Part shown: piece by piece, positions 1-8,032 of the stretch
How the letters are laid out: every line of letters starts with the position of its first letter
Position numbering within the stretch: position 1 is the stretch's first letter
Source of the DNA: Candidatus Omnitrophota bacterium
Lineage (GTDB): Bacteria; Omnitrophota; Omnitrophia; Omnitrophales; Aquincolibacteriaceae
Assembly: GCA_903856085.1 (NCBI GenBank)
Contig: CAIOAT010000039.1
Location: 1-50,001, forward strand
Direction of reading: 5' to 3'
DNA length: 50,001 nt
The notes under the pieces: model-generated
Databases searched by the model: none
Seen by the model: the letters and a program-made list of their open reading frames with translations, nothing else
What the model was told of the DNA's origin: nothing
Made by a program: the position numbers and the translations under genes

Positions 1-1
1 C

Positions 2-346
2 ATGGCCGAGGCATGGAATTTGATGAGCGCGCGTTTCCAGTCCGCCGCCAAGCGCAATCTGATCGAGTCCGGGATCCTCGCGAGGATCGAGGAGGCAAAG
101 CTTTGCGCGGCACTTGAGTTTAAGGAAGAAAAGATTGAACGCGAAACCCCGGAGCATGTCCTCGTTTCGCTTGTCTGGGTGCGGACGCTAAAAAGCTACA
201 AGGATTCCGATTACCGTGACGCCTCGCTTTTGAAATCAGAACTGGTCTTAAAAAAGATCCCGAGGAGCTTCCCGGCTCCTTCGGGACTGCTCGTGGAAGA
301 TTACAAAGAAATTCTTTTAAACCGACTGGAGGATAACAAACGATGA
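2..346 (+). CDS. VirB8/TraE-like protein, C-terminal part (partial)
   Basis: The reading frame is open from the first bases, so the 114 codons seen are probably the C-terminal half of a longer protein cut by the window edge; the ATG at position 2 need not be the real start. No signal peptide or membrane segment is visible in this part. The pattern of alternating hydrophobic strands ending in a short basic tail, and above all its place directly before VirB9-like and VirB10-like genes, suggest the periplasmic domain of a VirB8/TraE-type inner-membrane scaffold protein. The stop overlaps the next start (ATGA at 343). The family call rests mainly on gene order and is weak; the existence of the gene is well supported. 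Confidence 0.45.
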   Translation: MAEAWNLMSARFQSAAKRNLIESGILARIEEAKLCAALEFKEEKIERETPEHVLVSLVWVRTLKSYKDSDYRDASLLKSELVLKKIPRSFPAPSGLLVEDYKEILLNRLEDNKR

Positions 347-1344
347 AACAAACATTGCTTTACACAACGATCCTGACACTTTTTTTAACACCTGTCTGTG
401 CGCTAGCGGAAGACGTGAAGCCGGAGGCGCCTGAAAAACCGGTGGAGACGGCTGACGCGAACCTAAAGGAGCGGCAAACGTTTAATAAGCTTCGCCGTTC
501 GACTAAAAATATCTACAAAGTAACCATGCGCTCGGGCGTCGCGTACCGGCTGCAGACGGCGCTCGGTTATGTCTCCACGATCGATCTTCCTGAACCCGCG
601 CTCAAAGTATTTGTGGGGGACCAGGAGCTTTTCAAGGTGGAGGTCTATGAACGACAGGTCCTTGTGAAACCCGTCACGGATGAATCGGATGCCAGAACGA
701 ACCTCATTATTATCACGGAGTCCGGGAGGCTCGCGTTCGATGTGACTACGGGAGCGCCTGAGACTGCGGACTTCGTTCTCGACTACAGGCTGCCTCAGGA
801 TGACGAATCCCTTGTCCAGAACGCTTTTGAAAAGAAGGTGGAAGAAAAGGCTGCGGTCATTAAAAAGGACTACCACCAGAAAGAAGCGAAGCTGGAAGAA
901 AAGGCGGAGAAACTCTCCGAAGACAAGCTTAAGGAAAAAGTGGCCTCCGGCGTCCAGTCCTTCACTTTGAAGGGATCGTCCACGAAAGGCGAGGTGCAGG
1001 TAAATCTCCTCTCGCTTTCCCGGATGGCGGATAAAGGTTACCTGAGGTTCTCGGTCCTCAACTACTCAAAGACACCGTATAAGCCCCTTAAGGCCACGGT
1101 GGGAGCCATTGAATACGAGCGAAAGCTTCTCCTAAAGAACCAGGAATCCGGGAATATCGAGTTTCCTTCCGAACTGGAACTTTCCAAATGTATCCAGCCC
1201 GACAGCTACGTCTACGGTGTGATCGTCTTTGATTCCCGGACTCTCGGGAAAGGACAAAAACCGGTCTTCCGTATTTTTGAGGACGCTTTGGAGCCGGGCA
1301 CCGGCCGGGATATCGAGCTGAAAGGGTTCCGGTGGTTCGAATGA
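343..1344 (+). CDS. VirB9/TrbG/CagX-like periplasmic protein
   Basis: This 333-residue protein has a clear signal peptide (residues 1-22, hydrophobic core then Ala-Leu-Ala before Glu-Asp). Residues about 50-135 follow the VirB9 N-terminal domain: a strand with GVAYRLQT, a region ending in VFVGDQELF, a VLVKP strand, and TNLIIIT before a phenylalanine strand. A Lys/Glu-rich, probably helical linker follows (about 160-200), then a beta-rich C-terminal domain (about 205-333). VirB9 proteins line the outer-membrane core complex of type IV secretion systems together with VirB10 and VirB7. The start overlaps the stop of the VirB8-like gene and its own stop overlaps the VirB10-like start, so the three are translationally coupled. 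The C-terminal half is less typical, so a diverged, non-conjugative role is possible. Confidence 0.65.
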   Translation: MKQTLLYTTILTLFLTPVCALAEDVKPEAPEKPVETADANLKERQTFNKLRRSTKNIYKVTMRSGVAYRLQTALGYVSTIDLPEPALKVFVGDQELFKVEVYERQVLVKPVTDESDARTNLIIITESGRLAFDVTTGAPETADFVLDYRLPQDDESLVQNAFEKKVEEKAAVIKKDYHQKEAKLEEKAEKLSEDKLKEKVASGVQSFTLKGSSTKGEVQVNLLSLSRMADKGYLRFSVLNYSKTPYKPLKATVGAIEYERKLLLKNQESGNIEFPSELELSKCIQPDSYVYGVIVFDSRTLGKGQKPVFRIFEDALEPGTGRDIELKGFRWFE

Positions 1345-2303
1345 TAAAGTTCTTCGAGCTCTTCAAAAAGAAAAACACTCCGCCCGTTCCTCCGGAACCG
1401 GGGTTTTCAGCACCTCTGAAAGGTCTCGAAAAGAGCTGGTTCAAGCTCAGGAACTTTTCTGAGAAAGGATGGGTGCTCTTGGGCGCCGCGTTAGTGATCC
1501 TTCTTATCGCGGGTTTTTTTCTGAACCATAAAGCTCCGAAGTCAAAGGTCAAAAGTCTTGAGGCCCCGGAAGAGACCCGGGTGGCGATGACCACGACTTT
1601 TATGGAACGCGCGATAGGCGCGTATTCAAAATCGAAACAAACGGTTGAATCCATAAAACCCCTGAAAGTGTTGCCCGGGACTAAGCGAAAACTAGACAGT
1701 GCTATGGGTGTCTTCCTTTTCAAGAAGGAGCCGGAGCGGGATTCCCAGGCGAGGACCGAAAGAACAGAGAAAGTGAAGCTCGGGCTCGCGTCCGGAACCA
1801 AGATCCCCGCACTCCTGGGAGATCGGGTTTTCAGTTTTAACGTGGACGCGCCTGTCGTGGCGGTCCTTTCTAAAGACTTCATGGCCGGGGACAAGGTCGT
1901 GATTCCCAAAGGCTCGAAATTCCTTGGGGATGCGAGCGTCCTGAAGTCCCTTGACCGGATCAATGTCCGGTTCCATCTCCTGGTGCTCCCGGACGGACGC
2001 GAGATCCGGGTAAACGCGCTTGCGCTTTCTGAAGACGGAGCGGCGGGAATCAAAGGGAAGGTGCAAAAACAAACGGACATGAAAATGGTGAAAGCGATCG
2101 GGGAGTCTGTCCTTTCCATGGGAGCTCTCTTTCTGGGAGGCCGGTCGCAGGATCCATTCAGTATGCAGGACCAGCTGGAGCTCAACGTCGCGCAGGGGCT
2201 TTCGGATGAGGCGCGAAGGAATTTAAGAAGTGTGAACGTCGAAAAGTCCGTCACAGCGGAGGCTTCAAAGCCGATCTTTGTTTTTCTGCTTGAGGCCGTG
2301 TAA
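1341..2303 (+). CDS. VirB10/TrbI-like channel protein
   Basis: The chosen ATG at 1341 overlaps the preceding stop (ATGA); a GTG nine bases earlier is also in frame. The protein has a short cytoplasmic N-terminus, a proline-rich stretch, one membrane helix (about residues 44-61), a linker and a C-terminal TrbI/VirB10 beta-barrel domain from about residue 150. The barrel shows the family pattern: LASGTKIPALL, then VVAVLSKDF, then VVIPKGSKFLGD, a strand with VRFHLLVLPDGREI, and a Gly-rich GAAGIKGKV turn. VirB10 spans the envelope and links inner-membrane ATPases to the outer-membrane pore. No VirB4, VirB11 or VirD4 ATPase is visible in the window, although the operon continues upstream of it. 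Length (320 aa) is slightly short for VirB10. Confidence 0.75.
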   Translation: MIKFFELFKKKNTPPVPPEPGFSAPLKGLEKSWFKLRNFSEKGWVLLGAALVILLIAGFFLNHKAPKSKVKSLEAPEETRVAMTTTFMERAIGAYSKSKQTVESIKPLKVLPGTKRKLDSAMGVFLFKKEPERDSQARTERTEKVKLGLASGTKIPALLGDRVFSFNVDAPVVAVLSKDFMAGDKVVIPKGSKFLGDASVLKSLDRINVRFHLLVLPDGREIRVNALALSEDGAAGIKGKVQKQTDMKMVKAIGESVLSMGALFLGGRSQDPFSMQDQLELNVAQGLSDEARRNLRSVNVEKSVTAEASKPIFVFLLEAV

Positions 2304-2326
2304 ATCAAAACAAAAAGGAGAGAAAA

Positions 2327-2596
2327 ATGGACAAAGAAAAAAAGAACAAGGGTTTTGTTGAAAAAGAGAGAGTGCGCGTTGTTCCGACGCGCAGCGGAGA
2401 GGAGCTGCATTTCACGGTAGTGGAGGTGAACGGAAAATTGCGCGGAGACATCCGTTTCTTCGTGAAAAACGAGGAAAACGACGAAGTGTTTGCCGCGAAG
2501 CGCGGGATCAGCATCCTTCCGAGGCATTTCAAGGCATTCCAGGAAGGGGTCGCGGAGCTCGGAGCGAAACTGGCGGCAGAACAGAAACCGGAGTAA
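2327..2596 (+). CDS. PC4/YdbC-like small nucleic-acid-binding protein
   Basis: An 89-residue protein with a strong ribosome binding site (AAGGAGAG) just upstream. After a Lys-rich N-terminus (residues 1-17), residues about 25-80 match the PC4/p15 fold pattern: strands around VVEVNGK and IRFFVKNE, then the typical KRGISILP turn and an amphipathic helix (HFKAFQEGVAEL). PC4-like proteins bind single-stranded nucleic acid as dimers. Its role in an envelope operon is unclear; it could be a regulator of the operon or an unrelated passenger. It lies 24 bases after the VirB10-like gene and 48 bases before the TolC-like gene. The family call is by pattern only. Confidence 0.5.
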   Translation: MDKEKKNKGFVEKERVRVVPTRSGEELHFTVVEVNGKLRGDIRFFVKNEENDEVFAAKRGISILPRHFKAFQEGVAELGAKLAAEQKPE

Positions 2597-2644
2597 TCCG
2601 GAAACGCTGGATTTCCCAACGAGACAGATAAAGGAGGAAGACTC

Positions 2645-4003
2645 ATGACGAAGTGTTTCAAGGAGGGGAAAACGTTTTGGAGGAGAACAGTCTGCCTTGG
2701 ACTCACGGTAGCGGTCCTGACGGCGTCCTTCAGCGCGTACGCCGCGGAATCGGTGGTGCTTCGGCCGTCTGGCGCGCTTCTTAGCATTGACGAAGCGGTT
2801 AAAAACGCGCTAAAGGATTCAAGCGAGATAAAACGCGCGCTCGCGCGTCTTGGCAAAGAGGCGGCTCTTTACAAGGGGACGCTTGCCGAGTTCTTTCCGA
2901 AGCTCAAGGCTGATGTCCAAGCGGGTGCTGCCACGGGAGAAAGGACATTCCTGTCCTACCTGGATACGGGGATCGAGCAGCCGATCTTTCAGGGCGGGAA
3001 AGCGGTTGCGGAAAAGCGGCGACAGAGCGCTGTCTGCGAGATCGAGAAACTCCGGCTCGAAGAAGTAAAACTCGATCTGGAGCTTGCGGTGCGGGTCCTT
3101 TACGCGCAGGTCCTGGCGGAAAAGGAGCTCACGAGGATCGCCCAGGGAGAGGTGAAGGAGCTTACAGCCGAGTGCGAGCGGATCAAGAAACTCTCCGGGA
3201 AAGAGATGCTCCCGCATCTTGAAGCTTTCAAGGTCGAATCTCATCTTGAAAGCGTGAAGCATTCGCTCGTGAAGCACAAGGAGACCTACGACTACCTGCT
3301 TACGGTCTTACGGGAAACGGTGGGGATCGGGGAAGGAGAAGTCCTTGAGCTTCAGACGTACGGCACCATTCAGGAAGTTGAAAGCGGGCTCGAGTCGTTT
3401 CTTGGCGCGTCGCGTGAAACCGATCCGGTTTACAAGGAAGGGTCTCTCATGATCCTGGCGAAGCAGCAGGAGAAACGCTCTCTCCAGGCGGAAAGATTCC
3501 CGCAACTCAGCCTCTCAACGCGCTGGAACAGTGTCCGGGACGTGTACGTGGACACGAACCGCGTGATCGTGGGGATTGAAGGGAAATGGAACATCTGGGA
3601 TTTCGGCCGGCTTGGTTCCAAGATCCGCGCGAAGGAGCAGGAGATCGAGGAAACCAAATGGGCCGAGGATATCCGCATCCGGGAGCATGAAAAAGAGATC
3701 AGGCGGCTTTTTCATGAAGCGAGGGCTTTGCGCCAAAAGATCCGGATGACGGACGCTTTTCTCAAAGAAAATGAGGAAAACTACAAGAATGAGAAAACGC
3801 GTCTCGTAACGGGCGGTAAAGGCGCCGGGGAGCTTCTGGGATCCTTTATCGCTTTGGAAGAGGCGCGATCAGCGGCTGTTCAGGCGGTCGCGGAATACCG
3901 GATACAAATGGCGCGTCTTGAACGGACCCGGGCTTTTAAACCTGCGGCAATAGAAACGCTCCCGGAGAAGAGCATTACGGATCTTGAGGAGGATAGAGCG
4001 TGA
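2645..4003 (+). CDS. TolC-family outer-membrane efflux protein
   Basis: A 452-residue protein with a Shine-Dalgarno AAAGGAGGA and a signal peptide (about residues 1-34, cleaved after AYA). The mature part opens with LSIDEAVKNALKDSSEIKRAL, the usual start of the first outer-membrane-factor repeat, and then alternates long amphipathic helices with short strands (IEQPIFQGGKA near residue 112; a second structural repeat with LSLSTRWNSV and WNIWDFGRLGSK, the typical strand-turn that begins the second repeat). TolC proteins are trimeric beta-barrels with a periplasmic tunnel that pair with HlyD-type adaptors, one of which is encoded two genes downstream. The stop overlaps the start of the glycosyltransferase gene (GTGA), which supports a joint function in export. 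Confidence 0.85.
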   Translation: MTKCFKEGKTFWRRTVCLGLTVAVLTASFSAYAAESVVLRPSGALLSIDEAVKNALKDSSEIKRALARLGKEAALYKGTLAEFFPKLKADVQAGAATGERTFLSYLDTGIEQPIFQGGKAVAEKRRQSAVCEIEKLRLEEVKLDLELAVRVLYAQVLAEKELTRIAQGEVKELTAECERIKKLSGKEMLPHLEAFKVESHLESVKHSLVKHKETYDYLLTVLRETVGIGEGEVLELQTYGTIQEVESGLESFLGASRETDPVYKEGSLMILAKQQEKRSLQAERFPQLSLSTRWNSVRDVYVDTNRVIVGIEGKWNIWDFGRLGSKIRAKEQEIEETKWAEDIRIREHEKEIRRLFHEARALRQKIRMTDAFLKENEENYKNEKTRLVTGGKGAGELLGSFIALEEARSAAVQAVAEYRIQMARLERTRAFKPAAIETLPEKSITDLEEDRA

Positions 4004-5589
4004 CATCCTTGCGAGCGATCCCGGGAAGCCGCTTTCCGCTCAGTCCGGAGACCCGGACCGCGCTATTTCTTGGCGCGGTCGCGCTCCTGACATGTCTTGC
4101 GGTGTGGCTCGTGTCATCGGCGATCGTGTGGACGGAGGAATCCCGAATATTTGGGCTCCTCTGGGTCGCGGGCTTCGGATTTTTATTCTTTGACGTGGCG
4201 TTCCTTTTTTCCTTGAGCGTTCTGCGGCCGTTCCTTAAAGAGACGGCACTGAAGGGAGCCTACATCAAAGAATTTCCGAAGACCGCGATCGTCTATCCCG
4301 TCCGTAACGAATCTCACGGCCTCTTCGAGCGAATCATGTATTCATTTTCGGGGAATAAGCTCCCGAATACCGATCTTTGGGTCCTGTCTGATTCTTCGGC
4401 TGAGTTTGAGCCGTATGAACGGGAAATTGTCGCAAAGCTTTCGGAGAGTCATCCGGATCGCATCTTTTACAGGCGCAGGGATGTTCCCGTTGAACGTAAA
4501 CAAGGAAATATCGCGGAGTTTCTGGAATCGCATCCTGAATACGTCTATCTTTATGTTTGCGACGCTGACGGGATGATCCCCAAAGGGACGCTTCTCAAGC
4601 TACTCAGAAAGGCCGAGCATCCGGAAAACAGGGACATCGCGATCTTTCAGGCGTTCATCCGGATCGCTCATGCAGCAAGTTGGTATGCCCGTTTCGAAAA
4701 GATCGGGGCGAATTTCGCCCAGAGATTCAATTTCGCCTCCTTCCAGACGATCTTTGGCCGGACTATTTCTTTTGGGCATCATCACCTCGCCCGGGCCGGA
4801 CTTCTTTCGAGGATCAAGCTTCCGAGGGGACTGCTTTCCCATGATAACTGGGATACGGTCCTCTTGGACAAAATGGGATACCGTGTGGCGTTCTGCGCTG
4901 ATGTTCACGCGTATGACGAGGCGCCGGCGAACTACCTTGAGGCGAGGGCGAGAGCTCGGCGGTGGGCCCGGGGGACGCTGCAGGGTATTCCATTAATTTT
5001 TATGCCGCAGGTCAGCCTTGCCTCCCGGTTCCTCGCGTTCTTTGGGGTCTATCTTTACGCGGCGGATGTTGTGTTCTTCTTTTGGCTCATCTTCGGTCTT
5101 CTGGCCCATTCCTGCTTAGCGGGCGAGCTTATCCATTTCGAGATCGATTCCATCTGGCTTGGCGCCTGCACGAACAGCAAACTTAAGTGGACGCTTCTTT
5201 TCAGCATTGCCGTGGTCTATTTCCACAAACTCAGCTTGCTGAAAAACCTGAAGGACCTTAAGGATTTTCTCTACGAACTGGTTGTTTCCACATTCCTCAC
5301 CCTCAACAATGTTTTCTACACGCCCCTGGACATTGCAAGCATTCCCTCAAGGAAACTTCACTGGAAGCCTATGGCAAAAAATCCCTTTGCCAGTGTAGAC
5401 CTTCAAAATACCGCGAAGGTCCTATGGCCCGGGACCGTCGCGGGTCTTTCGGGTCTGTATTTCTGCCTATTTTTAACGCCTTACTTCATCTGGCAGGCAA
5501 CGCCCCTTTTGACAAGCCTGATCCTTTCCATTCCCGTTGCGTACTGGACCGCAAGGTCAGTTCCGGATCGGTGCAAGGCATGGATCTAA
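4000..5589 (+). CDS. OpgH/MdoH-like membrane glucosyltransferase (GT2)
   Basis: This 529-residue polytopic protein starts with GTG overlapping the tolC-like stop (GAGGAGG upstream). Two N-terminal membrane helices (about residues 22-48 and 52-76) precede a GT2 catalytic domain with the metal and sugar binding motifs VLSDSS (D131), CDADG (D188, D190), LSHD (D282) and ARRWARG (W322, the position of the QxxRW motif). The segments RRRDVPVERKQGNIAEF, SFGHHH and the sequence around LLSHDNWDTVLLDKMGYRV align by eye with OpgH, the enzyme that makes the beta-1,2-glucan backbone of osmoregulated periplasmic glucans from UDP-glucose. Four or more membrane helices follow (about 345-520). It is shorter than E. 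coli OpgH (about 850 aa) and no opgG-like gene is nearby, so the product may be another glucan. Confidence 0.8.
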   Translation: MTSLRAIPGSRFPLSPETRTALFLGAVALLTCLAVWLVSSAIVWTEESRIFGLLWVAGFGFLFFDVAFLFSLSVLRPFLKETALKGAYIKEFPKTAIVYPVRNESHGLFERIMYSFSGNKLPNTDLWVLSDSSAEFEPYEREIVAKLSESHPDRIFYRRRDVPVERKQGNIAEFLESHPEYVYLYVCDADGMIPKGTLLKLLRKAEHPENRDIAIFQAFIRIAHAASWYARFEKIGANFAQRFNFASFQTIFGRTISFGHHHLARAGLLSRIKLPRGLLSHDNWDTVLLDKMGYRVAFCADVHAYDEAPANYLEARARARRWARGTLQGIPLIFMPQVSLASRFLAFFGVYLYAADVVFFFWLIFGLLAHSCLAGELIHFEIDSIWLGACTNSKLKWTLLFSIAVVYFHKLSLLKNLKDLKDFLYELVVSTFLTLNNVFYTPLDIASIPSRKLHWKPMAKNPFASVDLQNTAKVLWPGTVAGLSGLYFCLFLTPYFIWQATPLLTSLILSIPVAYWTARSVPDRCKAWI

Positions 5590-5613
5590 TTCAAATAAGG
5601 AGAGACTAAGAAT

Positions 5614-6543
5614 ATGACCCAGAAAGAAATCCATACTCAGGAAAAAGAACCCGCTCTTTTTGAAGAGAAAAAAGAACCTCCGAAAAAGGGGAAGATGAAG
5701 ATCTTTGTTTTGCTTCTGGCCGTTCTTTTGGGAGCTTTCTTCTGGCCGAAGCCGGTCATTAAGGGGGAAGCCATCCTGCAGGCGGAGCGGTTCGCGAGGA
5801 TCGGTCTTTCCAGTCCCGGAATGCTCAAGGAACTTCTTCACCAAAAGGGTGACCGGGTGAAGAGAGGGGAGGTGATCGCCCGGTTCGAGAACCTGGATAT
5901 CAAGCAGCGTTTGGAGGAGAAGAAACTCGCTCTTGAGATCTTAAAGCTGGATAAGGATCGGCTTGCGAAAAAGGCGGGGTTTCTGACGCAGGAGAAGGAC
6001 CGTAGCAACATCCTCTTTGAGAACGGGGTGATCGGACAGACGGAACATGACCGCACCGTTTATGGGCTTGAAGAGTTGGAGCAGACGGTTTCGATCAAGG
6101 CGAAAGAGATGGAATCGGTCGAGGCCGAGATCGGATTTCTCAAGACGCAAGTGGAAGCCTTGGAACTCAAAGCGCCGTTTGACGGGATTCTGCTTACGGA
6201 CCCGAGCGAGCAGATCGGAAGCCCGCTTAAAGAAGGGGAATTCGTGCTCGAGTTCGCGGATCCGGACACATATTTTCTTGAGATGCTGATCCTTGAGAGG
6301 ATGATCCCAAAAGTTTCGCTCGGGGATCCGGTGAAAGGGAAATTCAACGCGTTCCGCGGAAAAACCTTTTCGGGGGAAGTGATCCGCATTGCGCCGCGGG
6401 CAAGGGACGAAATTGAAAAGGTCTTCAAGATCAAGCATGTCGTTGCCTGCGCGATCCGTCTTAAGGAAATGCCGCCTGACATTAAATACGGGATGCGGGC
6501 AGAGGTGGAGATAACGCCCGCGAAGGGCGGGTGGCGGAAATGA
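5614..6543 (+). CDS. HlyD-family membrane fusion (periplasmic adaptor) protein
   Basis: A 309-residue protein with an acidic/basic cytoplasmic tail, one membrane helix (about residues 29-44), a first lipoyl-like half-motif (SSPGMLKELLHQKGDRVKRG, about 68-87), a long alpha-helical hairpin (about 95-175), the second lipoyl half (LELKAPFDGILL, about 187) and a beta-barrel domain (about 210-300). These are the domains of adaptors that join an inner-membrane transporter or synthase to TolC. No ABC or RND transporter is encoded in the operon, so the adaptor may dock to the membrane glucosyltransferase encoded 24 bases upstream. Ribosome binding site: AAGGAGAG. The stop overlaps the next start (ATGA). 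Confidence 0.85.
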   Translation: MTQKEIHTQEKEPALFEEKKEPPKKGKMKIFVLLLAVLLGAFFWPKPVIKGEAILQAERFARIGLSSPGMLKELLHQKGDRVKRGEVIARFENLDIKQRLEEKKLALEILKLDKDRLAKKAGFLTQEKDRSNILFENGVIGQTEHDRTVYGLEELEQTVSIKAKEMESVEAEIGFLKTQVEALELKAPFDGILLTDPSEQIGSPLKEGEFVLEFADPDTYFLEMLILERMIPKVSLGDPVKGKFNAFRGKTFSGEVIRIAPRARDEIEKVFKIKHVVACAIRLKEMPPDIKYGMRAEVEITPAKGGWRK

Positions 6544-6728
6544 ATCCCAAGGAACTCCGTGAGGAGAACGACCGGTCGTTTGAAAGCGAGCTTGCGACGC
6601 TCTTTCACAAGGTCAGTGACGGGCGGCGGATACAGGATCTGAGAGTGTCTTTAAATTCAGTCAAGGAAAGCATGTGCTGGTGTCTGCCAATCCAATTTGA
6701 ACCCCAGGAGGAATTAATCGCTCTATGA
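6540..6728 (+). CDS. Small hypothetical protein in glycan export operon
   Basis: A 62-residue polypeptide whose ATG overlaps the hlyD-like stop and whose TGA overlaps the ATG of the nucleotidyltransferase gene, so its translation is coupled on both sides. It is charged at the N-terminus, has no signal peptide or membrane helix, and contains two cysteines close together (CWC) in the second half. I recognise no family. The double overlap argues that the frame is real, perhaps a small linker or regulatory protein. Confidence 0.45.
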   Translation: MNPKELREENDRSFESELATLFHKVSDGRRIQDLRVSLNSVKESMCWCLPIQFEPQEELIAL

Positions 6729-7480
6729 AAGCTATCATTCTCGCCGCCGGTTTTGGAACAAGACTCTATCCTCTTACGCGGAATATCCCGAAGGCGCTTT
6801 TAAAACTTGGGGATAAGACGCTTCTTGATCATCTGGTCGGGAAGCTGGATCGGTTTCCGATTATTGATGAGATCGTCATTGTTAGTAGTAAACGCTTCTT
6901 CCAGAATTTCAAGAGATGGAAAAAAGAAGCCATCTATCAAAAGCCGATACGCATCATCCATAACGGGGTTAATGATCCTGAGAAACGCCTGGGCGCCGTG
7001 CGGGACCTGGAGCTGTCGCTTAGACCGTCCCGTGGAACGCCGGAGAGTTTTCTTGTTTTCTGCGGGGATAATTATTTTGATTTCCCTATCGGGTATTTTC
7101 TGCTGCCGTGTCTGGGGCATTCGCGGTGCACGTTCATAGGTCTTTATGATGTTCGGGAGAAGGCTTTAGCGTCCCAATACGGCGTGGTTGAAATGAACGA
7201 GACCGGAAAGATCATCCGCTTTGACGAGAAACCGGCCACTCCGGCCTCCACGAAGGTGAGTGTGGGTGTTTATCACATGTCCCCGGAAGCACGCCTCAGG
7301 CTCCATGAGTATCTCGATATCGAAAAACGAAACCCCGATCGGATCGGAGATTTCTTTGCTTGGTTGACTGACAGGGAACCTGTTTTCGGGGTGGTTTTCG
7401 AAGGGGCATGGTTTGACATTGGCAGCAAGGAATCTTATGCAAAAGCCGCGAAGCATGTTTGCCATGCACCGATCCGTTAA
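6725..7480 (+). CDS. Sugar-1-phosphate nucleotidyltransferase
   Basis: This 251-residue protein begins with the nucleotidyltransferase signature (residues 6-12 AAGFGTR, then LYPLTRNIPKALL) and carries FCGDNYFDFP (about residues 117-126), the metal-binding Asp of the family, and EGAWFDIGSKESY near the C-terminus, the usual end of RmlA/GlmU-N-type enzymes. The enzyme would transfer a nucleotide from NTP to a hexose-1-phosphate to give an NDP-sugar. There is no C-terminal left-handed beta-helix, so it is a simple nucleotidyltransferase. A nucleotide-sugar supply enzyme in the same operon as a GT2 synthase makes biochemical sense, possibly providing the donor or a decorating sugar. The exact substrate cannot be read from the sequence. 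Confidence 0.8.
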   Translation: MKAIILAAGFGTRLYPLTRNIPKALLKLGDKTLLDHLVGKLDRFPIIDEIVIVSSKRFFQNFKRWKKEAIYQKPIRIIHNGVNDPEKRLGAVRDLELSLRPSRGTPESFLVFCGDNYFDFPIGYFLLPCLGHSRCTFIGLYDVREKALASQYGVVEMNETGKIIRFDEKPATPASTKVSVGVYHMSPEARLRLHEYLDIEKRNPDRIGDFFAWLTDREPVFGVVFEGAWFDIGSKESYAKAAKHVCHAPIR

Positions 7481-8015
7481 AGCGGTATTTCTAATCGTTG
7501 CGTTAGCCGTGCTGAGCGGCTGCGGAACAACGCCGCTCCCTGTGCCGGTCTTTTCGGGTGATGTTCGCGATGAACGTATTAAATCCGTTGCTCAGGCCCC
7601 GCCCAGCCATCTCGCGACCGTGATGAAGTGCATTGCAGAGAACCTTGAGGAAAATGCCGGTCTCAAGATCGCCGGAGTGATTTCAGAAGAAGGGGAGTCT
7701 CCGTATGTTTTTGCGGCTCCTGAGAAGTCCGTCGGATTACTTGTGATACGAATCAAAGAGATCGGTATGGCTGACCCAGCCTCAGGAATTCGGATCACAC
7801 TGCTCTTAAGAGTGTTCGATGCCGTGGGTGAGAATATCTATGCCAGAAGCATTACAGGTGTCTCTGGGGCCAATTCTCCTCAAAACCTGCCTTCCAGCAT
7901 CGAAAAAGCGCTTCAGGCTGTCACGAAGGATGTTCTCCGCCAATACGCCAAAGATCCCGCTCTTCGTCCGCTTATCCTGAAATATAAGCTGGGTTCCTTG
8001 CTGAAGTTTGGCTAA
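7455..8015 (+). CDS. Hypothetical outer-membrane lipoprotein
   Basis: The start is one of two closely spaced ATGs (7455 or 7464), both inside the 3' end of the nucleotidyltransferase gene. The signal peptide is hydrophobic and ends with a lipobox LSGC (Cys23 from the 7455 start), predicting an acylated periplasmic protein. The rest (about 160 residues) is mixed alpha/beta with a helix near the C-terminus (SIEKALQAVTKDVLRQYA). I recognise no family with certainty; the layout (lipobox, then a domain on level of gene-expression-like strands) resembles small trafficking or assembly lipoproteins. It is the last gene of the envelope operon and only 17 bases separate it from the SIR2-like gene that opens the accessory island. 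Confidence 0.65.
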   Translation: MFAMHRSVKAVFLIVALAVLSGCGTTPLPVPVFSGDVRDERIKSVAQAPPSHLATVMKCIAENLEENAGLKIAGVISEEGESPYVFAAPEKSVGLLVIRIKEIGMADPASGIRITLLLRVFDAVGENIYARSITGVSGANSPQNLPSSIEKALQAVTKDVLRQYAKDPALRPLILKYKLGSLLKFG

Positions 8016-8032
8016 CACCCGTTGAGGAGAAT

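Noticed and set aside
2-2303. Conjugative element at the left end
   Set aside because: Only VirB8-, VirB9- and VirB10-like genes are seen, with no relaxase, coupling protein or ATPase, and they continue into glycan and efflux genes. Upstream sequence could change this.
1088-2527. Long open frame on the minus strand opposite the VirB9- and VirB10-like genes
   Set aside because: It is an antisense shadow in GC-rich codons; the encoded sequence is low in complexity, Arg/Ser-rich, and resembles no family.
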